Assembly: GCA_023379355.1 (NCBI GenBank)
Contig: JAMCUD010000108.1
Span: forward strand, 1 to 23,064
Direction of reading: 5' to 3'
Length of the DNA stretch: 23,064 bases
Source of the DNA: Thermoplasmatota archaeon
GTDB lineage: Archaea; Thermoplasmatota; Thermoplasmata; Thermoplasmatales; Thermoplasmataceae
Shown: positions 17,574 to 23,064 of the stretch, piece by piece
How the letters are laid out: each line of letters begins with the position of its first letter
Position numbering within the stretch: the stretch's first letter is position 1
The notes under the pieces: model-generated
Databases searched by the model: none
What the model was told of the DNA's origin: nothing
What the model saw: only the letters and a program-made list of their open reading frames with translations
Translations under genes and position numbers: made by a program

Positions 17574-18146
17574 ATGGATTCAGATATTCTGGACAGGAAA
17601 AAAACTGCCCTCGTAATAATAGATCTTCAGAAAGGAATCGTATCTATGCCGACAAAACCGTACAGCACGGCTGACGTTGTAAAAAACGCCTCCATTCTTG
17701 CTAAAAAATTCAGAGAAAGCAATATGCCTGTCTTCCTGGTCCATGTCTACTCAGATGTTGAAACATCACTCCATCCCCTGAATGATTCAGGGCAGATGAG
17801 GAGGGGAGATATGCCTGAAGACTGGCACGAATTCGTCCCGGAACTGGAAAGATCCAGAAATGACATCATAATAACCAAGAAACAGTGGGGGGCTTTTTAC
17901 GGAACAGATCTTGATCTGCAGCTCCGAAGAAGGAAGATTGACACAATAGTTCTCTGTGGGATAGCCACAAAGTACGGTGTAGAAAGCACAGCAAGGTTTG
18001 CCTATGAGTATGGATACCAGCAGGTATTTCCAGAGGATGCAATGTCAGATCTTTCCGAGGAATCCCACAGGGATTCAGTGGAATTCGTGTTGAAAAGAAT
18101 CGGTCGTGTGAGAAATACAGAAGAGATCCTTAAATGGATCAGATGA
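17574..18146 (+). CDS. isochorismatase-fold cysteine-hydrolase family protein without the usual cysteine
   Basis: The 190 residues have the isochorismatase/nicotinamidase fold: TALVIIDLQKGIV (Asp17, first catalytic position), KKQWGAFYGTDLDLQLRRR (Lys102 or 103, second position), then VLCGIATKYGVESTARFAYEYGY. In amidases of this family the last motif carries the nucleophilic Cys just before VE.TA; here that place is Gly135, as in a group related to EntB/PhzD-type isochorismatases. Cys128 is seven residues upstream and unlikely to take its place. The protein may hydrolyse a vinyl ether or another substrate without a thiol intermediate, or may not be a hydrolase. It is a single gene converging on the HxlR gene. 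Family placement is firm, substrate unknown. Confidence 0.85.
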   Translation: MDSDILDRKKTALVIIDLQKGIVSMPTKPYSTADVVKNASILAKKFRESNMPVFLVHVYSDVETSLHPLNDSGQMRRGDMPEDWHEFVPELERSRNDIIITKKQWGAFYGTDLDLQLRRRKIDTIVLCGIATKYGVESTARFAYEYGYQQVFPEDAMSDLSEESHRDSVEFVLKRIGRVRNTEEILKWIR

Positions 18147-18163
18147 ACTGTCATTTAAACAAA

Positions 18164-18176
18164 TTTTTTGAATTTT
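18164..18176 (+). terminator. T-rich terminator after the isochorismatase-like gene
   Basis: A run of six T and a run of four T lie 18 to 30 bases after the stop, in the short space before the convergent HxlR gene. Confidence 0.35.
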
Positions 18177-18200
18177 GTGCCATTTTCATGGTGCAGCAAA

Positions 18201-18542
18201 TCAATTTTCAGCAGAAGTTCCAGTGAATTCCCAGAGTTCCATAAGGATCCTGTGGAATTCAAGCCCTCTGGCAGTAAGGCAGTATTTCACCCTGACAGGC
18301 TTCTGAGGTATTATTATTCTTTCAACAATTCCATATTTCTCCATAATATCAAGGGTCTGTGAAAGTGTTGTGGAATTTATGGTGCCTATGTTCTTCTTCA
18401 GATCATTGAATCCGGAATGTTCCTTCTCTCCCAGTGCATATATAACCGGCAGGGTCCATGTTCTCATCAGTTCCCTGTATTTTTCAAGCAGTGCAGTATT
18501 CTTCAATGGAGGCTGCAGGTGCATCAATTTCAACTGAGTCAA
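18201..18542 (-). CDS. HxlR-family winged-helix transcriptional regulator
   Basis: The 113 residues match the HxlR domain: TWTLPVIYALGEKEHSGFNDLKKNI (first helices and strand), INSTTLSQTLDIMEKYGIVERI (recognition helix and wing start) and PVRVKYCLTARG (wing). Members bind DNA as dimers and often control the neighbouring gene. The conserved N-terminal Cys used by some members to sense electrophiles is absent; the only Cys is in the wing (VKYCLT). The start is TTG 18542: AGGTGA at 18550-18555 lies 7 bases upstream; an ATG at 18524 is the alternative but too far from that site. It is divergent from htrA with a shared 99-base promoter region, so autoregulation and control of the protease are plausible inferences. 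Confidence 0.88.
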   Translation of the reverse strand: MTQLKLMHLQPPLKNTALLEKYRELMRTWTLPVIYALGEKEHSGFNDLKKNIGTINSTTLSQTLDIMEKYGIVERIIIPQKPVRVKYCLTARGLEFHRILMELWEFTGTSAEN

Positions 18543-18549
18543 TTCAACT

Positions 18550-18555
18550 TCACCT
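18550..18555 (-). promoter_or_regulatory. ribosome binding site that supports the TTG start of the HxlR gene
   Basis: AGGTGA on the minus strand lies 7 bases before TTG 18542, which decides against the ATG six codons downstream. Confidence 0.55.
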
Positions 18556-18575
18556 GATCAATCCGTTAAAACTTT

Positions 18576-18588
18576 CCAATATATTAAC
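18576..18588. promoter_or_regulatory. shared divergent promoter core between the HxlR gene and htrA
   Basis: ccaatatattaac is nearly symmetric and can read as a TATA box both ways. On the minus strand it would start transcription near 18557, just before the HxlR ribosome site. On the plus strand it would start near 18608, ahead of htrA; a second plus element (acttaaagg) lies just downstream. Confidence 0.4.
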
Positions 18589-18641
18589 TTAAAGGTTATC
18601 TTGAATAATGTCCCCAAAGAAGTGGGACAGGAAGTGAGTAT

Positions 18642-19610
18642 ATGGATGGATTGAAAGTTCTTCAGGAAAGTGTCGTAAACGCTGTAGAAACGCTTCAGGA
18701 TTCTGTGGTAAGCATCAACAGCCTAAAGATCGGCAGGGACCTCAGATACGGTATTTCTCCAGTGAAAGGTTCTGGATCTGGCTTCATTGCATCTGCAGAT
18801 GGTTATATAATAACCAATAACCATGTCATAGAAGGGGCAGAGAACGTTGAGGTTGTCTTGAACTCCGGAGAAAGCTTCGAAGGTGAGGTGGTTGGTTCTG
18901 ATCCACAGACGGATATTGCAGTGGTGAAGATAGACGCTCACGGGCTGAAACCGGCAAAAATGGGAGATTCTGACAAACTGAAAGTGGGGCAGTTCGTTCT
19001 TGCGGTGGGCAATGCACTTGCACTTCCCGGAGGACCAACTGTTTCACTGGGCGTAATAGGTGCAAAGAACAGGCCAATGCCATGGGCGGATTTCATATTC
19101 GAAGGCCTTATTCAGACAGATGCCGCCATAAATCCTGGAAACAGTGGTGGGCCTCTGGCGGATATTGAGGGAAACGTAATAGGTGTTAACACAGCTATGA
19201 TTCCATTTGCACAGGGAATGGGTTTTTCAATACCGGTGAACACTGTAAAGAGGGTCATGGGGAATATAATATCAAATGGGCATGTAACAAGGCCATGGCT
19301 TGGAATATCGGGTGTTGACCTGGACGGAAATGATCTCAGGATGCATGGATCATCAATAAAAAAAGGTGTTCTGGTAGTCAGGGTGGATCGGTGGTCTCCG
19401 GCTTATGAATCTGGATTGAAGCCTGGAGATATAATACTGAAACTGGGAGATACAGATATAACCGGGATGAGGGCTCTTATAGAGAAGCTGTCCGGTACCG
19501 AGATGGGAAGCACCTTAGACCTAGTTTTCTCCAGAAACGGCAGAAGGTACAGGACCTCTGTTGATATTCAGGAAGCCAGAGAAAAAGGCACCATAGTCAG
19601 AATACAGTGA
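18642..19610 (+). CDS. htrA: HtrA/Deg-type serine protease with one PDZ domain, cytosolic
   Basis: HtrA proteases degrade or refold damaged proteins. The chymotrypsin-fold domain (about 8-210) has the full triad: His61 in ITNNHVIEGAENVEV, Asp91 in QTDIAVVKID and Ser168 in AAINPGNSGGPL. GVNTAMIPFAQGMGFSIPVN follows. One PDZ domain spans about 218-310 (WLGISG, then SGLKPGDIILKLGD). The N-terminus (MDGLKVLQESVVNAVETLQDS) is amphipathic with no signal peptide or membrane anchor, unlike bacterial DegP, so it should act in the cytosol. The ATG follows a loose ribosome site (GGAAGTGAG). It is divergent from an HxlR regulator, which suggests stress-controlled expression. Function is firm at family level; the substrate is unknown. 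Confidence 0.94.
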   Translation: MDGLKVLQESVVNAVETLQDSVVSINSLKIGRDLRYGISPVKGSGSGFIASADGYIITNNHVIEGAENVEVVLNSGESFEGEVVGSDPQTDIAVVKIDAHGLKPAKMGDSDKLKVGQFVLAVGNALALPGGPTVSLGVIGAKNRPMPWADFIFEGLIQTDAAINPGNSGGPLADIEGNVIGVNTAMIPFAQGMGFSIPVNTVKRVMGNIISNGHVTRPWLGISGVDLDGNDLRMHGSSIKKGVLVVRVDRWSPAYESGLKPGDIILKLGDTDITGMRALIEKLSGTEMGSTLDLVFSRNGRRYRTSVDIQEAREKGTIVRIQ

Positions 19611-19624
19611 ACAGTTGCTGTAAA

Positions 19625-19662
19625 GCAGGGGTTTTATTTTCTCCCTGCAGAAATTTATTTTT
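19625..19662. terminator. hairpin and T-run between htrA and the NUDIX gene
   Basis: GCAGGG at 19625-19630 pairs with CCCTGC at 19643-19648 over a 12-base T-rich loop, and a T-run follows at about 19657-19662. It lies between two converging stops and could end transcription from htrA; the T-rich loop alone could also serve. Confidence 0.45.
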
Positions 19663-20098
19663 TAATCTTTTCCATTACACTATCAATCGCCGTGGAATTT
19701 GATGCCCACTTCATGAGTTTCTTTGCTTCATCGGCTGAACACCACCTGAAAGTTTCATGCTCAGGGTAGACGTTCTTTGTGATATCCACGGGGGTACCAT
19801 TCTTTACATTTGCAGAAAATACGGTCTCTTCCACTTCCAAATCTCTGAGGTCCCTGTACTTGAAGGAAAAGATCTGCCTGAACTCCAGTATCATATCCTT
19901 TCCTATGCCTGTCTCTTCCTCAAGTTCCCTGTATGCTGCATGTTCTGGAGTTTCACCATCTTCTATGGCACCGGTCACATTCTGCCAGAAACTTTCATTC
20001 CTGGGAATTGTTTTAAGTATGAGAAAATGAGGATTGTGATTCATCGTGTAAACCACAACCTGAACTTTTCTGGTTCTATCCATGGTTTGAAATCTCAT
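19655..20098 (-). CDS. NUDIX hydrolase, NTP pyrophosphatase-like
   Basis: NUDIX proteins hydrolyse a nucleoside diphosphate linked to another group, using metals held by the NUDIX box. The box is complete: GAIEDGETPEHAAYRELEEE begins at Gly43, with Glu49, the REL.EE core at 57-62 and GI at 64-65. The preceding ILKTIPRNESFWQNVTG resembles small NTP pyrophosphatases such as dihydroneopterin triphosphatase (NudB) and MutT-like proteins, but the substrate cannot be set from sequence. Of the 147 residues the last stretch is charged and helical. GAGGT lies only 3 bases before ATG 20098, tight spacing; an ATG five codons in is the alternative. It is downstream of the unrecognised 322-residue gene on the same strand but has its own promoter-like element. 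Confidence 0.9.
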   Translation of the reverse strand: MRFQTMDRTRKVQVVVYTMNHNPHFLILKTIPRNESFWQNVTGAIEDGETPEHAAYRELEEETGIGKDMILEFRQIFSFKYRDLRDLEVEETVFSANVKNGTPVDITKNVYPEHETFRWCSADEAKKLMKWASNSTAIDSVMEKIKK

Positions 20099-20126
20099 AT
20101 TACCTCTTATGCTTTACCTGCATTGA

Positions 20127-20135
20127 TGTTATAAT
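20127..20135 (-). promoter_or_regulatory. candidate TATA box of the NUDIX gene
   Basis: gattataac on the minus strand is centred about 33 bases before the ATG, which allows a very short leader holding the GAGGT site. Confidence 0.3.
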
Positions 20136-20158
20136 CAAACAATGAAAGAGGTGTGATA

Positions 20159-20184
20159 ATTTGATCGATCGTGGTCGATTAAAT
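20159..20184. repeat. 26-base inverted repeat upstream of the NUDIX gene
   Basis: Arms atttgatcga and tcgattaaat are complementary at 9 of 10 positions and flank a 6-base centre (tcgtgg). The right arm covers the stop codon of the 322-residue gene. It lies about 60-85 bases before the NUDIX start and upstream of its TATA-like element. It could be an operator or a terminator stem. Confidence 0.55.
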
Positions 20185-21147
20185 GTACGATCCTTGTTCC
20201 ATAAATTTCCCTATATATGAGAATCTGCAAGATCCGGCCAGCGTTATTTCCCATTCCGGAAACTTTTCAGTGGATTCGGATACAATATCCAGGTAGGTGG
20301 AGGCGTAAATCTCCGGTAGAATGACATCCATCTTGAGCCTTGACTTCTCAAATCTCTGGGCACGGTTGATTGCCATTATTGGCATCCTCGACATCTTTTC
20401 AGCAAGAAATTCAAGAATTGGGTTCTCAGAAAATACTCTGAATACTCCATCCCTCTCTGAAATAACCTCAACCTTTTCCATATCAACCTGAATCGCACTT
20501 GGAGTATAATATATTGCCCCTATTTTCCCACCGGATAGATATTCTATCTCTCTGGTCCACGAAGGGATACCAAGAGGATTGTTATGGTGATCAAGCTGTG
20601 AGGGGGGAGGTGTTGTGTCCAGCGATATGTAATAGAGTGGGATGCGGTTGTCAATCTGTCCAAGAATCTTAAGGAGACCGGGGCTTTTACCGAGGTATTC
20701 CGGAACAACCCTGGGAATTTGCTGTTTTGTTTTGAGTATGAAGTCTGAAACATTTTTCAACTGTGAGCTGTGGAATCTGAAAATGACATAAAGCAGGCCA
20801 CCGGAAAAGTAAACATCATCGATTATTACCGATTTCAAAAGAAGAAGATCCCTCAGTTTTACGAGGTCCCCGCATTGGTCTCTGTCAATTTTCAGGGAAT
20901 ATGCATTTTCCAGTTTAGTGTGGGGATAACGCGATATAAAAATTTCAACCTCTCTGGAAAGTGGCCCCTGAACAGGGATATAAGCATAAAGATCTATGCC
21001 ACCGTTGTTGAGGGACAGACTTCCTTCCGCATAGATATTGAACTTTTTTGCGGCATTGAATAGATCAACATCAAGATCCAGTGTGAGTATGCATTGCATG
21101 TCCAGTTTAGTGTCGAATTCTCTGACAAGCATAGATATATGAATCAT
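20179..21147 (-). CDS. unrecognised archaeal protein, 322 residues
   Basis: I do not recognise this protein. It is soluble, with no signal peptide or membrane helix and few cysteines (two). Its secondary structure pattern is mixed alpha/beta with alternating hydrophobic strands (IDLYAYIPVQ, LLYVIFRFHS, PLYYISLDTTPPPSQ). Around residues 185-200 is an unusual polar, proline-rich segment (TTPPPSQLDHHNNP). No P-loop, Rossmann, zinc-binding or helix-turn-helix motif is visible. On the start, AAGGAGA abuts the ATG at 21147, closer than usual; the ATG at 21132 would have 16 bases spacing, so the exact start is uncertain. It diverges from the epimerase gene and is followed by the inverted repeat and the NUDIX gene. 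Confidence 0.7.
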   Translation of the reverse strand: MIHISMLVREFDTKLDMQCILTLDLDVDLFNAAKKFNIYAEGSLSLNNGGIDLYAYIPVQGPLSREVEIFISRYPHTKLENAYSLKIDRDQCGDLVKLRDLLLLKSVIIDDVYFSGGLLYVIFRFHSSQLKNVSDFILKTKQQIPRVVPEYLGKSPGLLKILGQIDNRIPLYYISLDTTPPPSQLDHHNNPLGIPSWTREIEYLSGGKIGAIYYTPSAIQVDMEKVEVISERDGVFRVFSENPILEFLAEKMSRMPIMAINRAQRFEKSRLKMDVILPEIYASTYLDIVSESTEKFPEWEITLAGSCRFSYIGKFMEQGSYI

Positions 21148-21174
21148 TCTCCTTTATTGTTTTTTTGTTTCTCT

Positions 21175-21187
21175 AAAATTATAAAAA
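21175..21187 (-). promoter_or_regulatory. TATA box of the 322-residue gene
   Basis: tttttataatttt on the minus strand is centred about 34 bases before the ATG; the leader of about 9 bases would consist mostly of the AAGGAGA site. Confidence 0.4.
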
Positions 21188-21209
21188 CATAAAAGAAGTT
21201 TTATATGGA

Positions 21210-21217
21210 TTTATAAA
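21210..21217 (+). promoter_or_regulatory. TATA box of the epimerase gene, leaderless
   Basis: tttataaa is centred about 25 bases before ATG 21238, with no ribosome site between, as expected for a leaderless transcript. Confidence 0.5.
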
Positions 21218-21237
21218 GCCCTTCATAATAATCAGAC

Positions 21238-22176
21238 ATGGTTTCAGAAAGATCCGGTTCTAAGGTCATGGTCCTGGGGGCCACAGGCTGCATCGGTAAA
21301 GCAGTTGTTTCCGGTTTAAAAAACGCAGGTTACAGCATAATCATAGGTTCAAGAGACCCTGAAAAAGCAAGGTCAGCCTTTCAGGATGCGAGTTCATTCG
21401 TAGAATTTAATTATAAAAAGAAGACAGATATGAGTCAGTCAATGGAAGGTGTCTATGCAGTGGTAAACCTGACGGGTGCACAGGTTTTCCAGAGATGGAC
21501 TGAAGAATACAAGAAAGAGATCGTGGCAAGCAGGGTTGAATCAACGAAGATCATTGTGGATGCCATGAGAGATTGCGAAACTAAGCCATCTGTCCTTGTA
21601 AACGGATCTGCTGCAGGAATATACGGATATGAAAGAGTCACAGATGATTTCATGACTGAAGATTCAAAGGCGGGGAACGACTTCTGGGGAGACCTGGTTT
21701 CCAAATGGGAGGCCGAAGCCATGAAGGCCGTTGATCTTGGAATAAGGGTTGTCACAATAAGGACCTCTGTGGTTTTGAGTCCTGATTGTGGTGCTCTTCC
21801 GCAGCTTGTCAGTATCTTCAAAAAAGGTATAGGGGGCTCAATAAGGCCGGGCACGCAGTGGTTTCCATGGATTCACATCGACGATGAAGTATCCATTATA
21901 GTCAACGCAGTCAGGGACAGTTCATATACCGGACCAATTAACGCAAGTGCGCCAGATGTTCCCAGAATGAGGGTCTTTGCACATACTCTTGGGAATGTTC
22001 TTGGAAAAAGTTCCAGATTTCCCATTCCTGTATTTATCCTACGGCTTGTCATGGGAGAATCTGCCAATGTTCTTGGCAAGGGGACCAGAGTAATACCTGA
22101 AAAGGCCCAGAAGCTGGGGTTTGTATTCAGATATCCAGATCTTGGTCCTGCACTTGAAAACCTTCTGAAAAAATGA
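21238..22176 (+). CDS. TIGR01777-type NAD(P)-dependent epimerase (atypical short-chain dehydrogenase)
   Basis: The 312 residues begin with a Rossmann nucleotide loop (VMVLGATGCIGKAVV, Gly14, Gly17, Gly20) and continue with AVVNLTGAQVFQRWTEEYKK and the SRVEST segment. NGSAAGIYGY (Ser124, Tyr129, candidate catalytic pair), FWGDLVSKWEAEA and WFPWIHIDDEV come next. The C-terminal domain (about 258-308) has the DUF1731 pattern: LGKSSRFPIPVFILRLVMGE, NVLGKGTRVIPEKAQKLGF and FRYP. This order is typical of the YfcH/SDR39U1 family, whose substrate is not settled; cell-division inhibitor SulA is an old misleading label. It probably stands alone with a leaderless promoter and ends 3 bases from the stop of the converging dehydrogenase gene. 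Confidence 0.92.
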   Translation: MVSERSGSKVMVLGATGCIGKAVVSGLKNAGYSIIIGSRDPEKARSAFQDASSFVEFNYKKKTDMSQSMEGVYAVVNLTGAQVFQRWTEEYKKEIVASRVESTKIIVDAMRDCETKPSVLVNGSAAGIYGYERVTDDFMTEDSKAGNDFWGDLVSKWEAEAMKAVDLGIRVVTIRTSVVLSPDCGALPQLVSIFKKGIGGSIRPGTQWFPWIHIDDEVSIIVNAVRDSSYTGPINASAPDVPRMRVFAHTLGNVLGKSSRFPIPVFILRLVMGESANVLGKGTRVIPEKAQKLGFVFRYPDLGPALENLLKK

Positions 22177-22179
22177 GTT

Positions 22180-23064
22180 TCAGAGGAGTTTCATATTCTT
22201 CAGCAACAGGTATCCAGCGGCTATATCCTCAAGCCCAATTCCCATGGTCTTGAAAACAGTTCTCCGTTTTCCCTTGTACTTTTCCCGGTTCACGGCCACA
22301 TCCTTAAGTTCCACCGGTTTTCCACCGTTGTCTCTGACAAAATGAATCATTTCTCCTGATTCCTTCAAACTCTGTTCAAGGTGTTCGGTCACAACAATGT
22401 CACTTCCAGAAAGGACATCGTCTGCTGCTTCCTGCCTCATTGGGAGGTTTCCACCGCAAAGGTTCACATGGTACTCATCCTCAAGATCAGATCTACTGAA
22501 AATAGCCTCATTTGAATTTGTTATACTGTTTACGAGTGTAGAATCTTTCAGTGCAGATTTCGCAGTCTCTTCAGCCCTGACATCAACACCAAATTTACTG
22601 CTCATCTCAGTGGCGAATTTCCTGGCATGGCTGTAATTTCTTGAAAACACCTTTACAGTGTCAACATCAAACTGGGTAAGCATTCCATGAAGCTGTGTCT
22701 CTGCCTGGAATCCTGATCCTATGATTGCTAGATTGTGTTTCTTTCCCTGAACAAGAAGCCTTGAAGCCATTGCTGGAAGAGCTCCTGTCCTGATCTGTCC
22801 AAGTCGGTTTGCCTCTATGACTGCCAGGAGTTCATTCTTTCTCTGGTCAAAGATCATAACAACGAATTTCGCACCATTTTTCCCGGCAATATAGCTCTTC
22901 ATGCCGGCTATCCCAAGTTCAGAATCCATGGCAGGCATTGTGTTATATACGGTCCCGTCAAGTATGATCCGGTCTCTTGGGGATGCCATGGCCTTGCCCC
23001 GGCCGTAGTGAATAAAGGCATCTTCAAGGGCATCAACAACTTCCTCTTCTTCTGGGCCCACTTC
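22180..23064 (-). CDS. ornithine cyclodeaminase/mu-crystallin family dehydrogenase, N-terminus outside window
   Basis: The frame is open to the right edge; the GTG at 23061 is probably internal, and some 10-25 residues seem to be missing. Members reduce imines or oxidise amino acids with NAD(P). Visible are the substrate lysine in MKSY (Lys55, counted from the GTG), EANRLGQIRTGALPAMAS (83-100) and the nucleotide loop AIIGSGFQAETQL (112-124). LVNSITNS follows, then CGGNLPMRQEA (202-212). In true ornithine cyclodeaminase the last motif is GAD.PGK.EL with a catalytic Asp; here Asn205 takes that place. This makes ammonia-eliminating cyclisation unlikely and favours an amino acid dehydrogenase or imine reductase such as alanine dehydrogenase-type or pyrroline-2-carboxylate reductase. 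It converges tightly with the epimerase gene. Confidence 0.88.
   Translation of the reverse strand, partial: EVGPEEEEVVDALEDAFIHYGRGKAMASPRDRIILDGTVYNTMPAMDSELGIAGMKSYIAGKNGAKFVVMIFDQRKNELLAVIEANRLGQIRTGALPAMASRLLVQGKKHNLAIIGSGFQAETQLHGMLTQFDVDTVKVFSRNYSHARKFATEMSSKFGVDVRAEETAKSALKDSTLVNSITNSNEAIFSRSDLEDEYHVNLCGGNLPMRQEAADDVLSGSDIVVTEHLEQSLKESGEMIHFVRDNGGKPVELKDVAVNREKYKGKRRTVFKTMGIGLEDIAAGYLLLKNMKLL

Noticed and set aside
1..23064. tRNA or rRNA genes, CRISPR arrays, IS elements or attachment sites
   Set aside because: No cloverleaf, regular repeat-spacer array, transposase or terminal inverted repeats were seen; the intergenic gaps are too short to hold most of these.

Overview
The window reads as chromosomal DNA of a thermoacidophilic euryarchaeon of the Thermoplasmata (Thermoplasma/Ferroplasma/Cuniculiplasma-like). 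This is an inference from three things. TATA boxes sit about 25 bases before start codons with little or no leader. Arginine is written mostly AGG/AGA and isoleucine often ATA. The gene mix (intracellular GH15, TreXYZ, HxlR, cytosolic HtrA, archaeal hypotheticals) fits that group. GC is intermediate by eye. No RNA gene, IS element, CRISPR array or gene-free gap over about 160 bases was found.

About 16 kb (452-16380) is one alpha-glucan/trehalose island. On the minus strand, glgB-glgE-treS-mak form a four-gene array in which every junction overlaps, followed after 74 bases by treX with its own likely promoter. On the plus strand, treY-treZ run toward treX and overlap it tail to tail. A GH15 glucoamylase/trehalase-type gene diverges from treY. 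TreX debranches glucan, TreY makes the reducing end into a trehalosyl unit and TreZ releases trehalose. TreS isomerises trehalose to maltose, Mak makes maltose 1-phosphate with ATP, GlgE transfers maltosyl units onto glucan, and GlgB branches it. GH15 can drain glucose. No enzyme shows a signal peptide, so the predicted result is a closed cytosolic glucan-trehalose cycle. The complete GlgE pathway beside complete TreXYZ in an archaeon is the main finding. GlgA, GlgC, OtsA/B and TreT are not in the window.

The left edge holds the C-terminal end of a membrane transporter. Right of glgB is a divergent polytopic membrane protein built from an internal duplication, then a leaderless isochorismatase-fold protein lacking the usual cysteine. 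An HxlR regulator and a cytosolic HtrA-type protease follow, sharing a divergent promoter region. Next come a NUDIX hydrolase downstream of an unrecognised 322-residue protein, with a 26-base inverted repeat between them, then a TIGR01777-type epimerase. The right edge holds an ornithine cyclodeaminase/mu-crystallin-type dehydrogenase cut by the window.
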